Below, one piece after another: positions 1 to 11,831 of a DNA stretch of 64,000 nt. The notes under the pieces are model-generated. The model ran no database searches, was not told the DNA's origin, and was given only the letters and a program-made list of their open reading frames with translations. The number at the start of each line of letters is the position of its first letter. Position 1 is the first letter of the stretch. The position numbers and the translations under genes are program-made. Source of the DNA: Hepsetus odoe (lineage: Eukaryota; Chordata; Actinopteri; Characiformes; Hepsetidae); the NCBI GenBank assembly GCA_017165825.1, contig CM029368.1:24251876-24315875 (forward strand), written 5' to 3'.

Positions 1-35
<35 letters not shown>

Positions 36-119
36 GTATGTATATGTATGTGTATGTATGTATATATGTATGTATATGTATATATTTTGTATATGTGTGT
101 ATGTATATATATATATTAC
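1..119. repeat. TA / TATG microsatellite
   Basis: The window opens inside a dinucleotide TA tract that grades into TATG and TATATG units. It continues past the left edge, so its full length is unknown. Confidence 0.95.
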
Positions 120-1330
120 ACAAGTATTCAAAATAGGAGTGCGGCGACAATGGTGATGTGCTATAATTGATAGAGCTATGATTTCTGCTCTCTAGTACAA
201 AATCCTGCAGGAGAATGCACGGTCAATCCATGATCTGAAGCTCAAGTGTAATTGGGTTTTTCAGCAATACAATGATTTGAAGCCTCCCTAATTAAGGTTT
301 GAAGTGTCTTAATCCTAGATCTGATTTGAACCCCTTGCTGTGGCAGGACCTTTAGTATGCAATTCATGCTCAAAAGCTCTCCAATGTGGCTGAAAGCTTT
401 TCACCAAAGAAGAGTGGGGAAAGACTGTTCCCCATTTCTAGTGTTTGTATGTTGTCACTGCTGCTAGTGGTAGTACAAGATTTTGTGGGATTTGACATCA
501 TTAAGTGAGACAAATATAAAAGCTTCATGAAATATCCAATTAAATTTATAATGTATGCACCTCCTGATTCCACCATGAGCTATCATTTCAAAAGACTTGT
601 AGAGTTTACTTTTTAGCTAGTAGATAAAAATTCACGTATGCTCATTTTGCAGATGCATTTATCTAAAGGGACTTAGAAATAATTAAAAATTCAAGCTACA
701 ATGGAGAGCTGAAGAGTGAGCATTAAGTACTAAACAGTTTAACTAGTCAGTTTAATCAACTATTCGAAGGCATTTTTTATGTTTTCTTTGTTTTAGCTTG
801 ATGTATTATGATGAACATAGCTTTGTTACAATCTTTTTCAGAAATGTACTGCAGTAATGACACATCACAGACCATTTTACACAGTTTTTAAGCTTATCAT
901 TATCAGCATCGAGCGTAAATTACACAGAGGCTTGCTAGACTTAATATGATGACATGACACTATTGTATTCATGTGTCACCTGTGAGAAGAACTCAGCAAT
1001 GTAAGTTTAAAAGATGTCAAGAAGCTATTAATAGTAAACTGAATATTGAAACTGTGAGGAAAGATTCTAGGACTGAACTTTTGCCTACAAGAAATATGGA
1101 AGTAATTCGAAAAAACGTTTACCTAAATTGAAAGGCTACTAAGTTTAGTTGCTGAGGTTTCTGCATAAAAAAAAAAAAGTTCTGCTTTTTGCCTACTTTT
1201 TTTTTACTACTGATGTAACAACAGCAAAACTAAGCACATTTTATTTAAAAAGTTTATCTGGAAACAACTCTCCCAGTTCTGAATGGTTACCTCATCTGGA
1301 ACATTACCTCCCCCAGAAAATATAATATTG
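120..1330. other. No gene seen, AT-rich
   Basis: Only short chance reading frames occur. I recognise no repeat family, promoter or exon. Short homopolymers lie near 1170 and 1200. Confidence 0.6.
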
Positions 1331-1369
1331 TAATGCTGGTGTGGTGCGGATAGGACTTCAATGCAGAGC
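1331..1369 (-). repeat. LTR end fragment, palindromic LTR family
   Basis: About 40 bases resemble the terminal part of the LTR at 21340-21625: the stretch around GGTGCGG, then GGAC, then GCAGAGCC. Only the LTR edge is present and it runs straight into an RTE tail at 1370. Confidence 0.45.
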
Positions 1370-1506
1370 CATGAGAGAGCACATGCAGTTGGTTAGATTG
1401 AGTGAGGAAAATGCAGAGGACAAAAAGAAATGGGAACGAATGATCTGCTGTGGCAACCACTAAGCATGAAAAGCAGAAGAAGAAGAAGAAGAAGAAGAAG
1501 AAGATG
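1370..1506 (+). mobile_element. RTE-like LINE 3' end with AAG tail
   Basis: The translation matches the last residues of the RTE-like frame also seen at 11832-12441 and 31597-35886: a segment like DMQLV, then KKWERMI and a CGN/CGDP-like end. It finishes in the same AAG microsatellite tail (1476-1506). This is a strongly 5'-truncated copy with no coding capacity. Confidence 0.75.
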
Positions 1507-2913
1507 TAGGGAGTAATAATAAATAATACTGATACTTTGTTAAAGGCTATAAACCTAAAGTCACCTTAATACACAATAAATATCCAATAACTGCATTCAA
1601 CAGAAAAGGCCATGTTAAAGAAATCTGTTTAAGGTGAGATTTAAATAACACAGCATGGTCCATGTAAGATATATTTGGAAAGTGAGAGTTGGAGTGCTGT
1701 ATAGCTGAATTCTTCCATAGTGCCTAGGTAATAGCTGACCAGCTGCAAACTGCCAAGGGTTATATAAACCTGAACGAGTGCAGAAAAGTACTAAGGGGTT
1801 AAACAGTGAAGAGTAACAGAATTTTGAAATGAAAAAGATATTGTACAGGAAGTCAGTCACCCTGAAAGATTGCAGGGGTGATGTGTTCACTGAGCTCATT
1901 GTGGTTCACAATATGATTGGCAGTGTTTTCAGGAGCTTGTGAAGGAGTTTGTTAGCCACTGTTGACAGCATTACAATAATCAATCCAGGATGTTTCCAGA
2001 GCATGGAGGACAATCTTGGTGTTGCAGTTGCAATATTGTGAAGATTTTAAAACGGCATTCTGGGATATGCATAGACTACTTAGTTTTGATAAGAAAGAGG
2101 TACTTAAGAGGTACACAAAAAAGGTAAAGTTAGGACCTGTGAAAAGAAAGAGCTGTGTGCCATCCAAATTGCAGTGAAAATGTTCCCAGTTGCAGCAAAG
2201 AATATTCCCCAGTGGTAAGAGGTATGATAAATGACAAGTGACCTAGTCTTGACCCCTAGGGAACATCTTATATAACTGTAATGACCTGAAGTTCCTCATC
2301 CGTACAAATTGTTGTATGAAGTAGAAAACAACTCCAGTTAAGTGTCCCAATAGTAATGCTTGAGTGATGATGTCAAAGATAGCAGTAAGGTCAAGAGGAA
2401 TGAAGATAACTGTGGAACCTGGTCAGCATCTAGAAGGATACCATTAGTGATTTTCAAAAGGGCTATTTGTGAAAACCGGACTGAAAGGGCAAAGAAGATT
2501 AGTGCCTTTGAGGTGTTACTGAGAAGTTGTCATTTCTTGTTCCAGACATTTAGAGATGGATGGCAGATTAGCAATGGGCCGATAGTTATTAAAAACATAA
2601 GGGTGCCTTTCAGATTTTTCAAGGTTGTGGCAGTCCAAAACTAGAGGTAAGGAATTGAGTTAATTATTGCTTTTATTCAATGGGATGTTCGAAGGCAAAC
2701 AAGGTTACACTACACTTGTAGAAAGTGAATCAAGCTGAAAGAGTGGAAAAGAGAAAGAAAAAGTAGGATTCCCTGAGTATTCATATGGCCTGCTTTAAAT
2801 CATCAGTTTGGGATAAATTTTTGAACCAAAATATTTTAGCTAGGCATTTTCAGTAGATTGTTGAGAAGCATGGACATCAGGATGCTTGAATAGGTACTTA
2901 AATAAAGAACAGA
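1507..2913. other. No gene seen
   Basis: AT-rich sequence with short chance frames on both strands. No recognisable repeat or exon. Confidence 0.55.
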
Positions 2914-2915
2914 TA

Positions 2916-4400
2916 AAGTCATGTGAAACAATTAGGACACCCCATTAAATATTCAGTTCTTTATTAAGAAAAGTTTGCATATCAATGTCCAATCTTGTTT
3001 TTATACATCTCTGGAAAAGAAAGTTATTTAATTGCAGGTAAACAACAAAAATAAACCTTGATTTATTCATTAAACAAAACATATCAACAAAGTTAGGACC
3101 CCCTACCCCCTAATAGCTAGTGTTACTGAAATAACCTCAGTTAGACTCTTCTTCTAGCATCTACCAATCTCTGACATCAGTCTGAGCCCGTATCAAATCA
3201 CCCCACAGCATCTCCCTGGGATTAAGATCTGGACATTGACTAGGCCAATCCAGGACTCTCTTTTTCTTGGTTTTCAGCCAGTCCTTGGTGGATTTACTGG
3301 TGTGTTTTGGGTCATTGTCATGTTGCAGGGCCCAGTTCCGCTTCAGCTTTAATGTTCTTACAGATGGTCTTACATGTTCCTCAAGCACCCTCTGATACAT
3401 GATTGAATTCATGCTGGATTCTATGATGGTGAGCTGGCCAGGTCCTGCTGCAGCGAAGCATTCCAAAACAATGACACTTCCAGCTCCATGCTTCAGAGTT
3501 GATTTGAGGTTCTTACTCTGGAATGCTGTATTTGGTTTACGCCAGACATGTCCTCTGTTCTGGTGTCCAAATAATTCAAATTTAGGCTCATCTGTTCAAA
3601 GAACATTATTCCAGAAATCCTGGTCTTTGTCTATATTCTCTGTGGCAAACTTCAGTCTGGCCTTGATGTTTCTCTTAGAGAGCGAATGTTTCCTCCTTGC
3701 ACACCAACCATGCAAGTTAAAGTTGCGCAGTCTCTTTCTGAACATAGAGGCATCCACTTTCACATCAACAGAAGCAAGAGACTGCTGGAGGTCCCCTGAT
3801 GAAATTATAGGGTTTTTGGAGACTTCTTTTAGCATCTTGCGGTCTGCTCTCAGAGTGAAATTGCTTGGACAGCCAGACCTGGGCATGTTGGCAGTTGTTT
3901 TGGAAGTCCTTCATTTGGACTATTTTCTGGACGGTGGAATGGCTGATTGCAAATTCCTTTGAAATCTTTTTAAATCCTTTACCTGACTTATAAGTTGCTA
4001 CAATTTTTTTTCTGTAAGACTTAGACAGCTCTTTTAATCTCAACATGGTGTTCACTCTCACCTCAACACTCAGGAGCACACCAGACTAAATGTCTGAGGT
4101 CTAAAAAGGGAAAAGCTAAATCAAAATGCTGAGTAATGATGTTAAAATCTTGTACACCTGATGTGCTACACCTGTGTGTGATTTGAGCCATTTTAATTGG
4201 GAATAAAGGTAGGGGTGTCCTGATTTATTCCTCACCAGTAATCACATTTTACATTTTACACATTTTGAAAAGCTTTAATTGTTTATTTATTTTACTTGAA
4301 TCTCCCAGTATTGTTAAAATTTAGATGAAATATCCATATGTCCAAGAATGTTATAAAAGCACAGGCTTTCATAGGGTGTCCTACTTTTTTCACATGACTG
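2916..4400 (-). mobile_element. Tc1-like DNA transposon, decayed
   Basis: The element is bounded by TA dinucleotides (2914-2915 and 4401-4402). Its ends are inverted repeats: AGTCATGTGAAA followed by AGGACACCC on the left, and the mirror sequence on the right. A terminal base has mutated on the left. The length, 1485 bp, is normal for the Tc1 family, which moves by cut-and-paste into TA sites. The transposase is read on the minus strand and is broken, so the copy is inactive. Confidence 0.9.
3161..4043 (-). pseudogene. Tc1 transposase pseudogene
   Basis: The minus-strand translation shows the N-terminal helix-turn-helix (LKELSKSYRKKIVATYKSG, then SHSTVQKIV). After a frameshift near 3886-3900 come the second DNA-binding segment (SGCPSNFTLRADRKM) and the catalytic region (TDEPKFELFG, then LQHDNDPKHTSKSTKDWL and DLNPREMLWGDL). 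Damage seen: the frameshift; a TGA at 3596-3598 replacing the tryptophan of the LWTDE motif; and loss of the last ~45 residues after WGDLIRAQ. A complete Tc1 transposase is about 340 residues. Confidence 0.9.
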
Positions 4401-4449
4401 TACATTTTTTCTTCTCTGGCACTGGCAGAGAATAAAAAAAGTGAAAAAA

Positions 4450-4705
4450 GTGAAAGTGACAACCCTTGTCATTGCGAGGTCACGGCACAGCACACATGAA
4501 CCACAACGAAATTGGACCTCTGCATTTTACCCATGCACACTCAAACCCGTGCAGCAGTGGGCAGCTATTGAAAGCGCCCGGGGAGCAGTGATGGGGACGG
4601 TACCTTGCTCAAGGGTACCTCAGGGCAACCTATTGGGAAGGGGTTTGAACTCCTGATCCTCCGATCATGCGCCTGAAGCCCTAACCGCTAGGCCACCGCT
4701 GCCCC
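4450..4705 (-). mobile_element. tRNA-derived SINE, family 1
   Basis: On the minus strand the copy starts with a tRNA-like head carrying a box A (TGGCCTAGCGGTTAGGG) and a box B-like region, followed by a shared body, and ends GTCACTTTCAC. GAATA occurs on both sides and is a likely target duplication. The family recurs about 18 times in the window. Box A and B form an RNA polymerase III promoter in known tRNA-derived SINEs. Confidence 0.85.
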
Positions 4706-4976
4706 GAATAGGAGCATTTTTAAAGAATTTTAAAGTTCACCTGTAATGCAATATATGCCCTGAATACATTTGTTTGAGGAGACCAGAAGCGAGAAACAGC
4801 TTTCAGTTTTGGGATGCAATGTGGACATTAGAAACATTTTCAAAGGAGGGTTTTAAAAGGAGCTAATGTATTTAACAGACAGATGGAAGTTGCTATACCA
4901 AGACAGCAGGAGAATTTTAGGAGATTGGGAAATGAAACTGGTTCAAAGAACATGGTTTGTTCACTCTGACTAATAA
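4706..4976. other. Spacer between two SINEs
   Basis: No gene or repeat recognised. Confidence 0.5.
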
Positions 4977-5225
4977 GTGAAAGTGACAACCCTTGTCATT
5001 ACAAGGTCTCAGCACAGCACACAGTGAACCACAACGAAATTGGACCTCTGCATTTAACGCATACACTCAAACACCATGCAGCAGTGGGTAGCTATTGAAA
5101 GTGCCTGGTGAGCAGTGACAGGGACGGTACCTTGCTCAAGGGTACCTCAGGGCAACCTACTGGGGAGGGGAATCAAACCCACAATCTTCCGATGCGATGC
5201 CCTAACCACTAGACCACCGCTGCCC
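4977..5225 (-). mobile_element. tRNA-derived SINE, family 1
   Basis: Near-full copy in the same orientation as the one at 4450, flanked by TAATA on both sides (probable target duplication). The box A region is slightly shortened relative to other copies. Confidence 0.85.
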
Positions 5226-7727
5226 TTAATATGTCTGATGTGAAAAAATCTGCATCATGTATTTACTTTTTTTCAGGAGGCTAGGGTTCTGGTTTTAGAG
5301 TGGCTTAAGGCCTTCTCAGGGTAGCCATGCCTTGCTAAGGCCATCCATTTGTATAAGAAAGTGAGATTTCTAAAATAGGTCCTGCTAGATGTTTACATTT
5401 TATGTGATCAGGCCTTAATTTAAATTTACAGGAAACTAAGCATCTATGGGCAAAATTGTGCATAAACTATAAAAGTATTTGGCATTTAAACTAATGTTTT
5501 GCTCACTAATTACAGTGCTTCTCATTTTAAGGGATGCTTCCATTCTGACAGTAGGGGAGAAAGTGCATTCAGCTATGTAGCTATTGTTCTGGGAGGCAAA
5601 AATTTATTTGAAAACAGCAGTCGCTCTGAGGATTACCACACTACAAACAAAAAACTTTATTAAGCCTGAAGTCCTTAAATGTGCCTGCTTTGATTAGGAT
5701 GCAAATTAACAGAATCTTCTGACAGCTCTGCGAGTGTACTGTGATTTCCCGAATCACACCGTGGAGGTTGTCTGTGAAAGTCTTTCATGTTCTTGTTCTC
5801 AACAAACACCAAAGTATTGATATTGGAGAGAAAATCATGTGGTTTGGGGTGTTCTTTCTGGGTCAATGAGAGAAGCGGGTTTACCTTTTGGAGTGCCATG
5901 TTTGCAAAGTTTGTAGCGCACTCTCTGGATACACATGCATGTATGCCCACAAACAGGTCAACATTTCAAACGGAAGAAGCTCAATGCAGCAGAAGCAGCA
6001 TTTAGTCAAGCTAACAGACGCTAACACAATTAACCAAATGCATCCTGTGCCTGCCAATATTTAAAGAGCTCTTGTGGAGACAAGCATCATCTGCTTGCAC
6101 AAACAAAGAGCTCGTCACCACCGTCTCCATATGTAAATCAGGCGCACCTGAATTATCTCAGCCAATCGCAGAACCCCGGAGCATCCCAGCCTTTCCTAAA
6201 GTAGGGCATTGCATCAAGGGCACCGCTGCTGTTCTTAGGAAGATAATGACTAGTATAATTACTCATTATGAACTGATAATTGCCAAGGATGATGGCAAAC
6301 AGAAGAGGTTGGTGCCCTGTCACCACATTGGTGCTTTACTTATGTGTATGGTACATCAGTGAGGACCAAGAGGGTCATAGGCAATGCTTGAGTCTGAATG
6401 GTCCTTGACAAGGCTTGTAGCATGATGTCCATTAATCCAATCGTTTTTTTTCCCTAGAGTACAGAGACACTGAGCGGTCCTACATGCACACTTACAATAT
6501 AACATGATTCTTCTGTAGGACAATGTTTTCCTTGGCTTGTCAATCAGAGCTCCCTATGCATTATCACTGTGTGTTCCTGAATAATTCATTCTTTTATAAT
6601 GAATGAATCTCATCAATTATGCTCATCTATTATAAATAAAAGAAAACTTTTTTACTTCTAGAAGGCACATAACAATGCAGGTTCAGACATGTCATCTCAA
6701 AACACAGTGTAGTACTCTTTTAATAGAAAGTGAAGATGTTTTTAACACAATGTCACTCTCATAAGAAAATCTGCAGGATTCGTTATTCTGAGCTATTTCT
6801 GTTGTTCTGTTCTTCATAAAATGTTCACACAATCTAAAGGGCAGCAGGCTTTTTTATTGTGAACATTTCACAAGTTAAATGACAGATTTTATGGTGACCA
6901 TATTTCTTTCTCTGCATAGTGGCCATATCTATTCCAGTATAGGCTGACCAATTAAGCTTCACCCTTGTCCAGCTCTGAGCAAGATGCGTTTTGCATCTGT
7001 TTTTATCTTCTTTTCATTAATGAAAGTGTCCAGAACCTTATCCAGTCCCTTTTTGTTAATAAATTTGATTGACTTTTAAATCAAACTACCATGTATATTG
7101 TAGGACATCCTCAGACCACAAACCTTCAAAAATCAGGAAAGTATTCTTTCTCAGAGCAAAGACTTTGTCTCAGCTCTCAGACAATTTGAATCAGACGAAA
7201 ATGCACAGACATTTTTGCCTCAGATTAAATTGTAAATTGAAGAAAATTACTGGATTATTTTATTTTCATCAGCAACTATGTACATGTACAGCACTATGAC
7301 CAAGTATTTGCAAACTTTCTGATGTCTGATTGGTTATTTCTAACAATAATTTGTTGATGATCTTTAAAAAAATGAAGTAAAACAACAGACAACCAGCAGA
7401 ACACATTTTTGAGGGATTTGTGATTTATTAAGACTAACTCATTATCTCACCAATGCATGTATCATCCATTTTGAAAAGAAAATTCCCCCCTACTGAACTG
7501 ACCAATAAAACCTTCTGTTATTTTCCAATAGTTCAATAGCTCAGAGAACATCAATACACAGCTATTATCACTGACCTTAGTGTTGAGGTCAAATGACTTC
7601 ATACATTGATTTATATGCCTACGTGGTACTAGCTTTTAGAATAAAGCAAAAAGGAAAAAATAAAGCTGTGTGAAAGAGTAACTCAAATTCTTTTTTCCCT
7701 GATTTGCTTCCAATAATGAATAAGGTC
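5226..7727. other. Long single-copy-looking stretch
   Basis: No mobile element or gene recognised over 2.5 kb. Reading frames are short on both strands. The part from about 5690 to 6420 is less AT-rich and contains homeodomain- and POU-like words (CAATTA, TAATTAC, ATATGTAAAT). That would fit a conserved noncoding element, but this is only an impression. Confidence 0.4.
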
Positions 7728-7870
7728 CTTCCATCCATTACTTGAACCACTTATCCTAAACAGGGACATGGGGTTCTAGTGTCTGTTCCTGGCAGAGAAA
7801 CATGCTGAACAGGTTGCCAATCTATTTGCAGGGCAGACTCAATCTAATGCATGCATGCACACATGCAGGA
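7728..7870 (-). repeat. DANA-type SINE 3' part
   Basis: Contains the typical tail order on the minus strand: the 'inverted' words CCACTTATCCTAAACAGGG, then a degenerate CTGAACAGGTTGCCAATCTA, then GCAGGGCA. Matches the 3' body of common fish tRNA-derived SINEs. The head is missing. Confidence 0.6.
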
Positions 7871-8156
7871 TAGCTGTGGCTCATAACATTCTCTGTTGAT
7901 TTTCTTTTCTATATTTTCTTGAATTTTTTAACTATAAATACAGTTTTTCTTTAGGCACATTTGTGACAGACCTTACCACAGATCCAGCATACAGCAGCTT
8001 AGTGTCTGTCACATACACTGTGTATTGTATCAGGCTGTAAAACAATAAATTAATGTGTAAGGAAATAATAGAATAGCAAATGTGTCATATCTCCACCTGT
8101 GATCCGGTGTTACCACACCAGTTAACACACTCCTGATCCCTAAAAGAAAAGTAACA

Positions 8157-8278
8157 GGGAGCAGTGATGGGGACTGTACCTTCTCAAGGGTACCTCAGGG
8201 CAACCTACTGGTAAGGGAATCAAACCCACAATCTTCTGAACCTGGCCCAATCCCTAAACACTAGGCTGCTGCTGCCCC
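8157..8278 (-). mobile_element. SINE family 1, partial
   Basis: Head half of a family 1 copy: the box B region, the segment GGTACCTCAGGGCAACCTA in plus orientation, and a degraded box A. The tail half is absent. Confidence 0.75.
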
Positions 8279-8348
8279 TGGACTACTGAGCTGGGCTTCC
8301 ACAACCAGTTTTTCTCTCATTATTCTTTTTACCTGTTTTCCTCTAATT

Positions 8349-8476
8349 CCCTTCAACTGTTACCCCTATGAGGATGTGATTAAACAGTTAAACAAACTAA
8401 GGTTAGCTGCCAACACATCCTCGTAGGGGTAACAGTTGAAGGGAGCAGCTAACCTTAGTTTGTTTAACTGTTTAAT
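8349..8476. repeat. Interleaved inverted repeat A-B-A'-B'
   Basis: A (8349-8378, 30 bp) is the reverse complement of A' (8414-8443) with one mismatch. B (8379-8410, 32 bp) is the exact reverse complement of B' (8445-8476). The pairs interleave instead of nesting: the second unit is the reverse complement of B-A, a permuted order. No gene is involved. Confidence 0.95.
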
Positions 8477-8945
8477 CAGAAGCACTGCCACAGGATCCTC
8501 TCGCACTGCCACCATTGTTTACATAGACACCATTTCACTCCCAGAAATGTATGCAAGTGATCCCACAGCAGAGCATCTTTAATTATTTTTCTCTCTACTT
8601 CGGTGCACTTACTGAGAGACTAACAGGAAAGGCATGTCTCTGCTCATATCACTGCTGGATCATGCCTATGTGTACAGTTTACAATCATCTAGCACATGGA
8701 CATTCAGATTTCCCTACGCTGGTGGCGGAGATCAGCTGGCGACCTGGTAATCCTGGTTAGACCCACAACCTGGTTAGACCAACATCTGCATAAGAAAGGG
8801 CTCCTTCAAACACCCCATGGACAGTTAGCTCACATCTCTGCACCTGCTCCAGCATCAAAGTAAAAGCAACTGATGCAGCTGTGATAGGCTCATGCATCCT
8901 GAGCAGACATAAAGCACATGTGTATAGTGTTGAGGCTCAGAGCAC
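8477..8945. other. No gene seen, upstream of gypsy remnant
   Basis: May contain decayed gag or protease sequence of the following element, but no conserved motif is readable. Confidence 0.35.
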
Positions 8946-9740
8946 TTGAGGCCCAATTGCCCATCTCTAAAAACTGTTAGAGTAAAGAAAGACGGTTCTC
9001 GTTCAGCTCTGTCCATCAGTCAGTTTCTTGTTCCTGTTTGTTATAACAATGTGTCTCTTTCTGTTACAGCAATGATTGAGTCCAGGTTCCCTGGCAACTT
9101 CATCTCCTCATCTCTAGCCTCTACCCTACATGTTACTTACCATCCCCTTTCCAACCCAGTTACAGTGTATGCCTTAGACAGCTCTTCGATAAGCAGCAGC
9201 CCTCTCTCACAGGTAGCTAACCCCATCTGCCTCACTGTCCAACCTAGCCATACAGAAACTCTTAGTTTTCTCCTGCTGCCCCAGTCATGTTATGCTATAG
9301 TCTTAGAATTCCCGTGGATGAGGTTGCATAGTCCAGTCAATGTCTGGACAGCACAGGGCAGTAGAGCCTGGTCTCCCTGCTGTCAGATTAGTTGCTTCAC
9401 TAGTTCTAGTGCTCCACTTCCCCTGTGTTCCAACACAATTGAGAGCCCTTTGGCTCACCTGCCCCCCTCCATTTCGACTGAGTATGCTTCTTTCAGTGAA
9501 GTTTTTGGTACCAAGTCCTTCCAACCTGTCCCTGAGACTCTGCAATTAAGCTCTTGCCAGGCTTGCACTTTCGTGTGTTTCCCTGAACCAGAAATGAAAG
9601 CAGTGGGGGAGTATGCGGCCGATTTAGTTAATGCTCCATCTGTCTTCCTGTCATTCTTCAATGACGTCCTGGGAGACATGGGTTTGATATGTAATCATTT
9701 ATTTGGACGGCATACTCATTTACTCAAAATCATACTATGA
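8946..9740 (+). pseudogene. Gypsy protease to RT edge
   Basis: This open stretch of 264 codons includes a retropepsin-like segment, but the catalytic Asp-Ser-Gly has become ESRF before GNFIS. Next comes a segment like ETLSFLLLPQ and LEFPWMRLHSP, typical of fish gypsy proteases, then WSPCCQ-SCF and a linker with EYASFSEVF. After residue ~225 it jumps to FFNDVLGDM, which normally lies just before the YLDD box. Most of the reverse transcriptase is therefore deleted internally. Confidence 0.75.
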
Positions 9741-9954
9741 GCTTCTCTCTTAGGTAAAGTTGGTGCACTCCATCATGCTCTCAAATGGTTTTTACTAAGA
9801 AATGTAAATTATATTGTTCTGAGAGGTCTACAGTGATGGGTATGGTAGCTGCTCCCCTGACCTTGCTCTCGTAAGCCAAACCAATCTTGTTGAAGTTGAC
9901 TCCTTTAAAGGATTTTAAGAAGAATTTTACTTCCGCTCTACTCTTAAAATTATC

Positions 9955-10207
9955 AGATCCTGACTAGCCATTCTTGGTTGAGGTTGACATGTCAGATGTC
10001 AGGTTTAGGAATGTTCTTTTGCAGCACCATGGTACTCTGGAGAAGTTACATCCATGTGCTTTCATCTCCCATAAATTGACCCAAATCAAGCACAATTGTG
10101 ATATTGGCAACCCAGAATTGCAAACTGTCAAAGCCACGCCAGAGGAGAGAGACTGTGCCCAAGAGGCTAAGAACAAACCAGCTTCAGCTGGGTTTCCTCC
10201 CAGCTGA
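9955..10207 (+). pseudogene. Gypsy RNase H remnant
   Basis: The segment reads VEVDMSDVRFRNVLLQ, then LHPCAFISHKL and CDIGNPELQTVKATPEE. These match the RNase H start of Ty3/gypsy pol, with the first catalytic Asp in VEVD and the ELxxVK helix. The preceding bases (about 9905-9954) read FTSALLLKLSDPD after a stop-laden stretch. The segment ends early. Confidence 0.75.
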
Positions 10208-10269
10208 ATATATGAACTTTTTTGGAGTTTACACAATACCAGTCTCACATAGTAATAGATCTTACTACT

Positions 10270-10772
10270 GACCTATGGCAGTTGAATGGGTATACATGTG
10301 TTTTGGTGGTTGTGGACCAATTTTTTAATGGACTGTAGCTTCATACCATTTGCAGCTCTTCCCTCTGCTCTTCAGATTTCAGATGCTCTGTTCTAGTATC
10401 TGTTCAGGTTTTATGGTCTCCTGGACATTGTGTCTGGCCATTTCAATTCAATTCAATTCAATTTATTCTTGTCCCCTTGTTTACCTCTTGTGATTGCTCT
10501 TCAAGCACCTTGGGATGCTCAGCCTCATGTCTGGCTACCATAAGCTAAAGGCCAGTCATAGGACCATTCAGTATTTATGTGGGTTCCTCTTGGCTTACTG
10601 CTATCACCAACAGCACAACTGGGCAGAGTTCCTCTACTGGGCAGAGTATTCCCAGAGAACATTACATTACTCCTCCATCAGGATGACACCATTTGAGTAT
10701 TTGCTGGGCCACAAACCTCTGCTCTGCCCATGGGATCCATTGCCCATAGACATACCAAGTTTGGATGCTTGA
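10270..10772 (+). pseudogene. Gypsy integrase core remnant
   Basis: The early part reads VLVVVDQFF and LFRFYG-like words. The later part (10494-10772) reads FKHLGM, then LMSGYH, then WAEFLYWAEYSQRTLHYSS and MTPFEYLLGHKPLLCPW, the typical end of the integrase core in fish gypsy elements. The two parts are separated by a small L2 tail at 10438-10472 and by frameshifts. Confidence 0.75.
10438..10472 (-). repeat. L2 LINE tail inserted in integrase
   Basis: On the minus strand the sequence is ACAAGAATAAATTGAATTG and further ATTGA units. That is the same 3' terminus as the L2-like LINE ending at 19830. It splits the gypsy integrase frame, so it looks like an extreme 5'-truncated L2 insertion of about 35 bp. 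Confidence 0.6.
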
Positions 10773-10923
10773 TTTATGACTTACAGCTTGTCTGGGAAAG
10801 CATACTTTGAATGTGCAGTTCACGGATTTCAGTCAGGCAGAAAAATACTGGAAGGAGGAGCCCATTTTTTTTGCAAGCTGACAGTGTATTGCTTCCAACC
10901 TGTGACATCACTGTAAAAAGCCA

Positions 10924-11223
10924 TTGACCAGTAAAAAAAAACCTCCATGCTTCATTGGTCCATTCTCTATAAAGGTACAAATCATCACCTATAAACTAAA
11001 GCATCACATGATGAATGTCTCATCCTCATTTGATGTTTCACTTCTCAGACCAGCAGTTCTGAAGACATCTTCCCAATTGGCAGGGAACCTCCCTCCTATC
11101 ATGATTACAGACAGTGGCACCCTTAGATTCCAGATGTTAACAAGGGTTTCTGGTGGACTGGGAGGGATACAGCCCAAAACAGTGGAGCTAGGTCAAAAAG
11201 GCCATTTAGTGCCCCCAGCTTAA
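10924..11223 (+). pseudogene. Gypsy integrase C-terminal domain
   Basis: The frame reads PPCFIGPFSIKVQI, then YKLKHHMMNVSSSFDVSLLRP. This corresponds to the GPF/Y motif and the 'HVSxLKP' end seen in gypsy integrases. It marks the 3' end of the recognisable coding remnant. Confidence 0.7.
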
Positions 11224-11831
11224 GATGCACTTCCATGGTAACCACCCTGATTGATCTAGTGAGCTAGGTTTCCACAACCACCATTTCCCCTCATCATTCC
11301 TTCCCCTTTTTTTTCACCATAATAAAATGGCCTCTGCCCTTTTCTTTGATGCATTTCAGACTGATGCCATTTTGTGAGATGCTGTTCATTTGAGGACACA
11401 ATGTCTGTGTCCATTGTTCCTGATGCTTCTTGGTCTGATTCGAGTAAAGTGTTTAAGTGTCCTGAGAATTCTTTTGGTCCTAAATGGATGATGTATGTAT
11501 GGTGCCAGTGTTGACAAGGCATGCACAGGCCACTTTTTAAAATTCATTTTAAATCTAAACAGCAAAGGATGGTCCATCTCACGCCATCACACTAAATAGA
11601 TGTGTATCAGAAATTGCTTGTAAAGTTAATATTCAATCACAATATGTCACAATACACAGAATTTCACAGCTTGCTGTATGTAGGGCTGGGTAGGCACAAT
11701 GCCAATGTTGAACCTTGTTGACCAGCAAAATTTAAGTGAGCAACTGAACTAGAGCGTGAAGTAATGGAAGAAGGTGGCTTCATATTGTTTAAGGTTTGTT
11801 TAAGGTTTCATGTTGTTTAAAAATGTAGTTG
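11224..11831. other. No gene seen
   Basis: May hold the 3' untranslated part of the gypsy remnant. No LTR boundary or other repeat could be placed. Confidence 0.4.

Larger units (their letters stand above)
8946..11223 (+). mobile_element. Ty3/gypsy retrotransposon remnant
   Basis: Successive plus-strand segments in several frames match the order of a Ty3/gypsy pol: protease, RT edge, RNase H, integrase and integrase C-terminus. Many stops and frameshifts are present and the catalytic core of the reverse transcriptase is deleted. No LTR pair was found around it. Inferred: an old, inactive copy. Confidence 0.8.

Noticed and set aside
3399..3962. 187-codon plus-strand frame
   Set aside because: It is the antisense shadow of the Tc1 transposase.
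6072..6362. 96-codon frame with normal composition
   Set aside because: No recognisable domain and no splice signals at sensible places; kept only as part of a possible conserved noncoding block.
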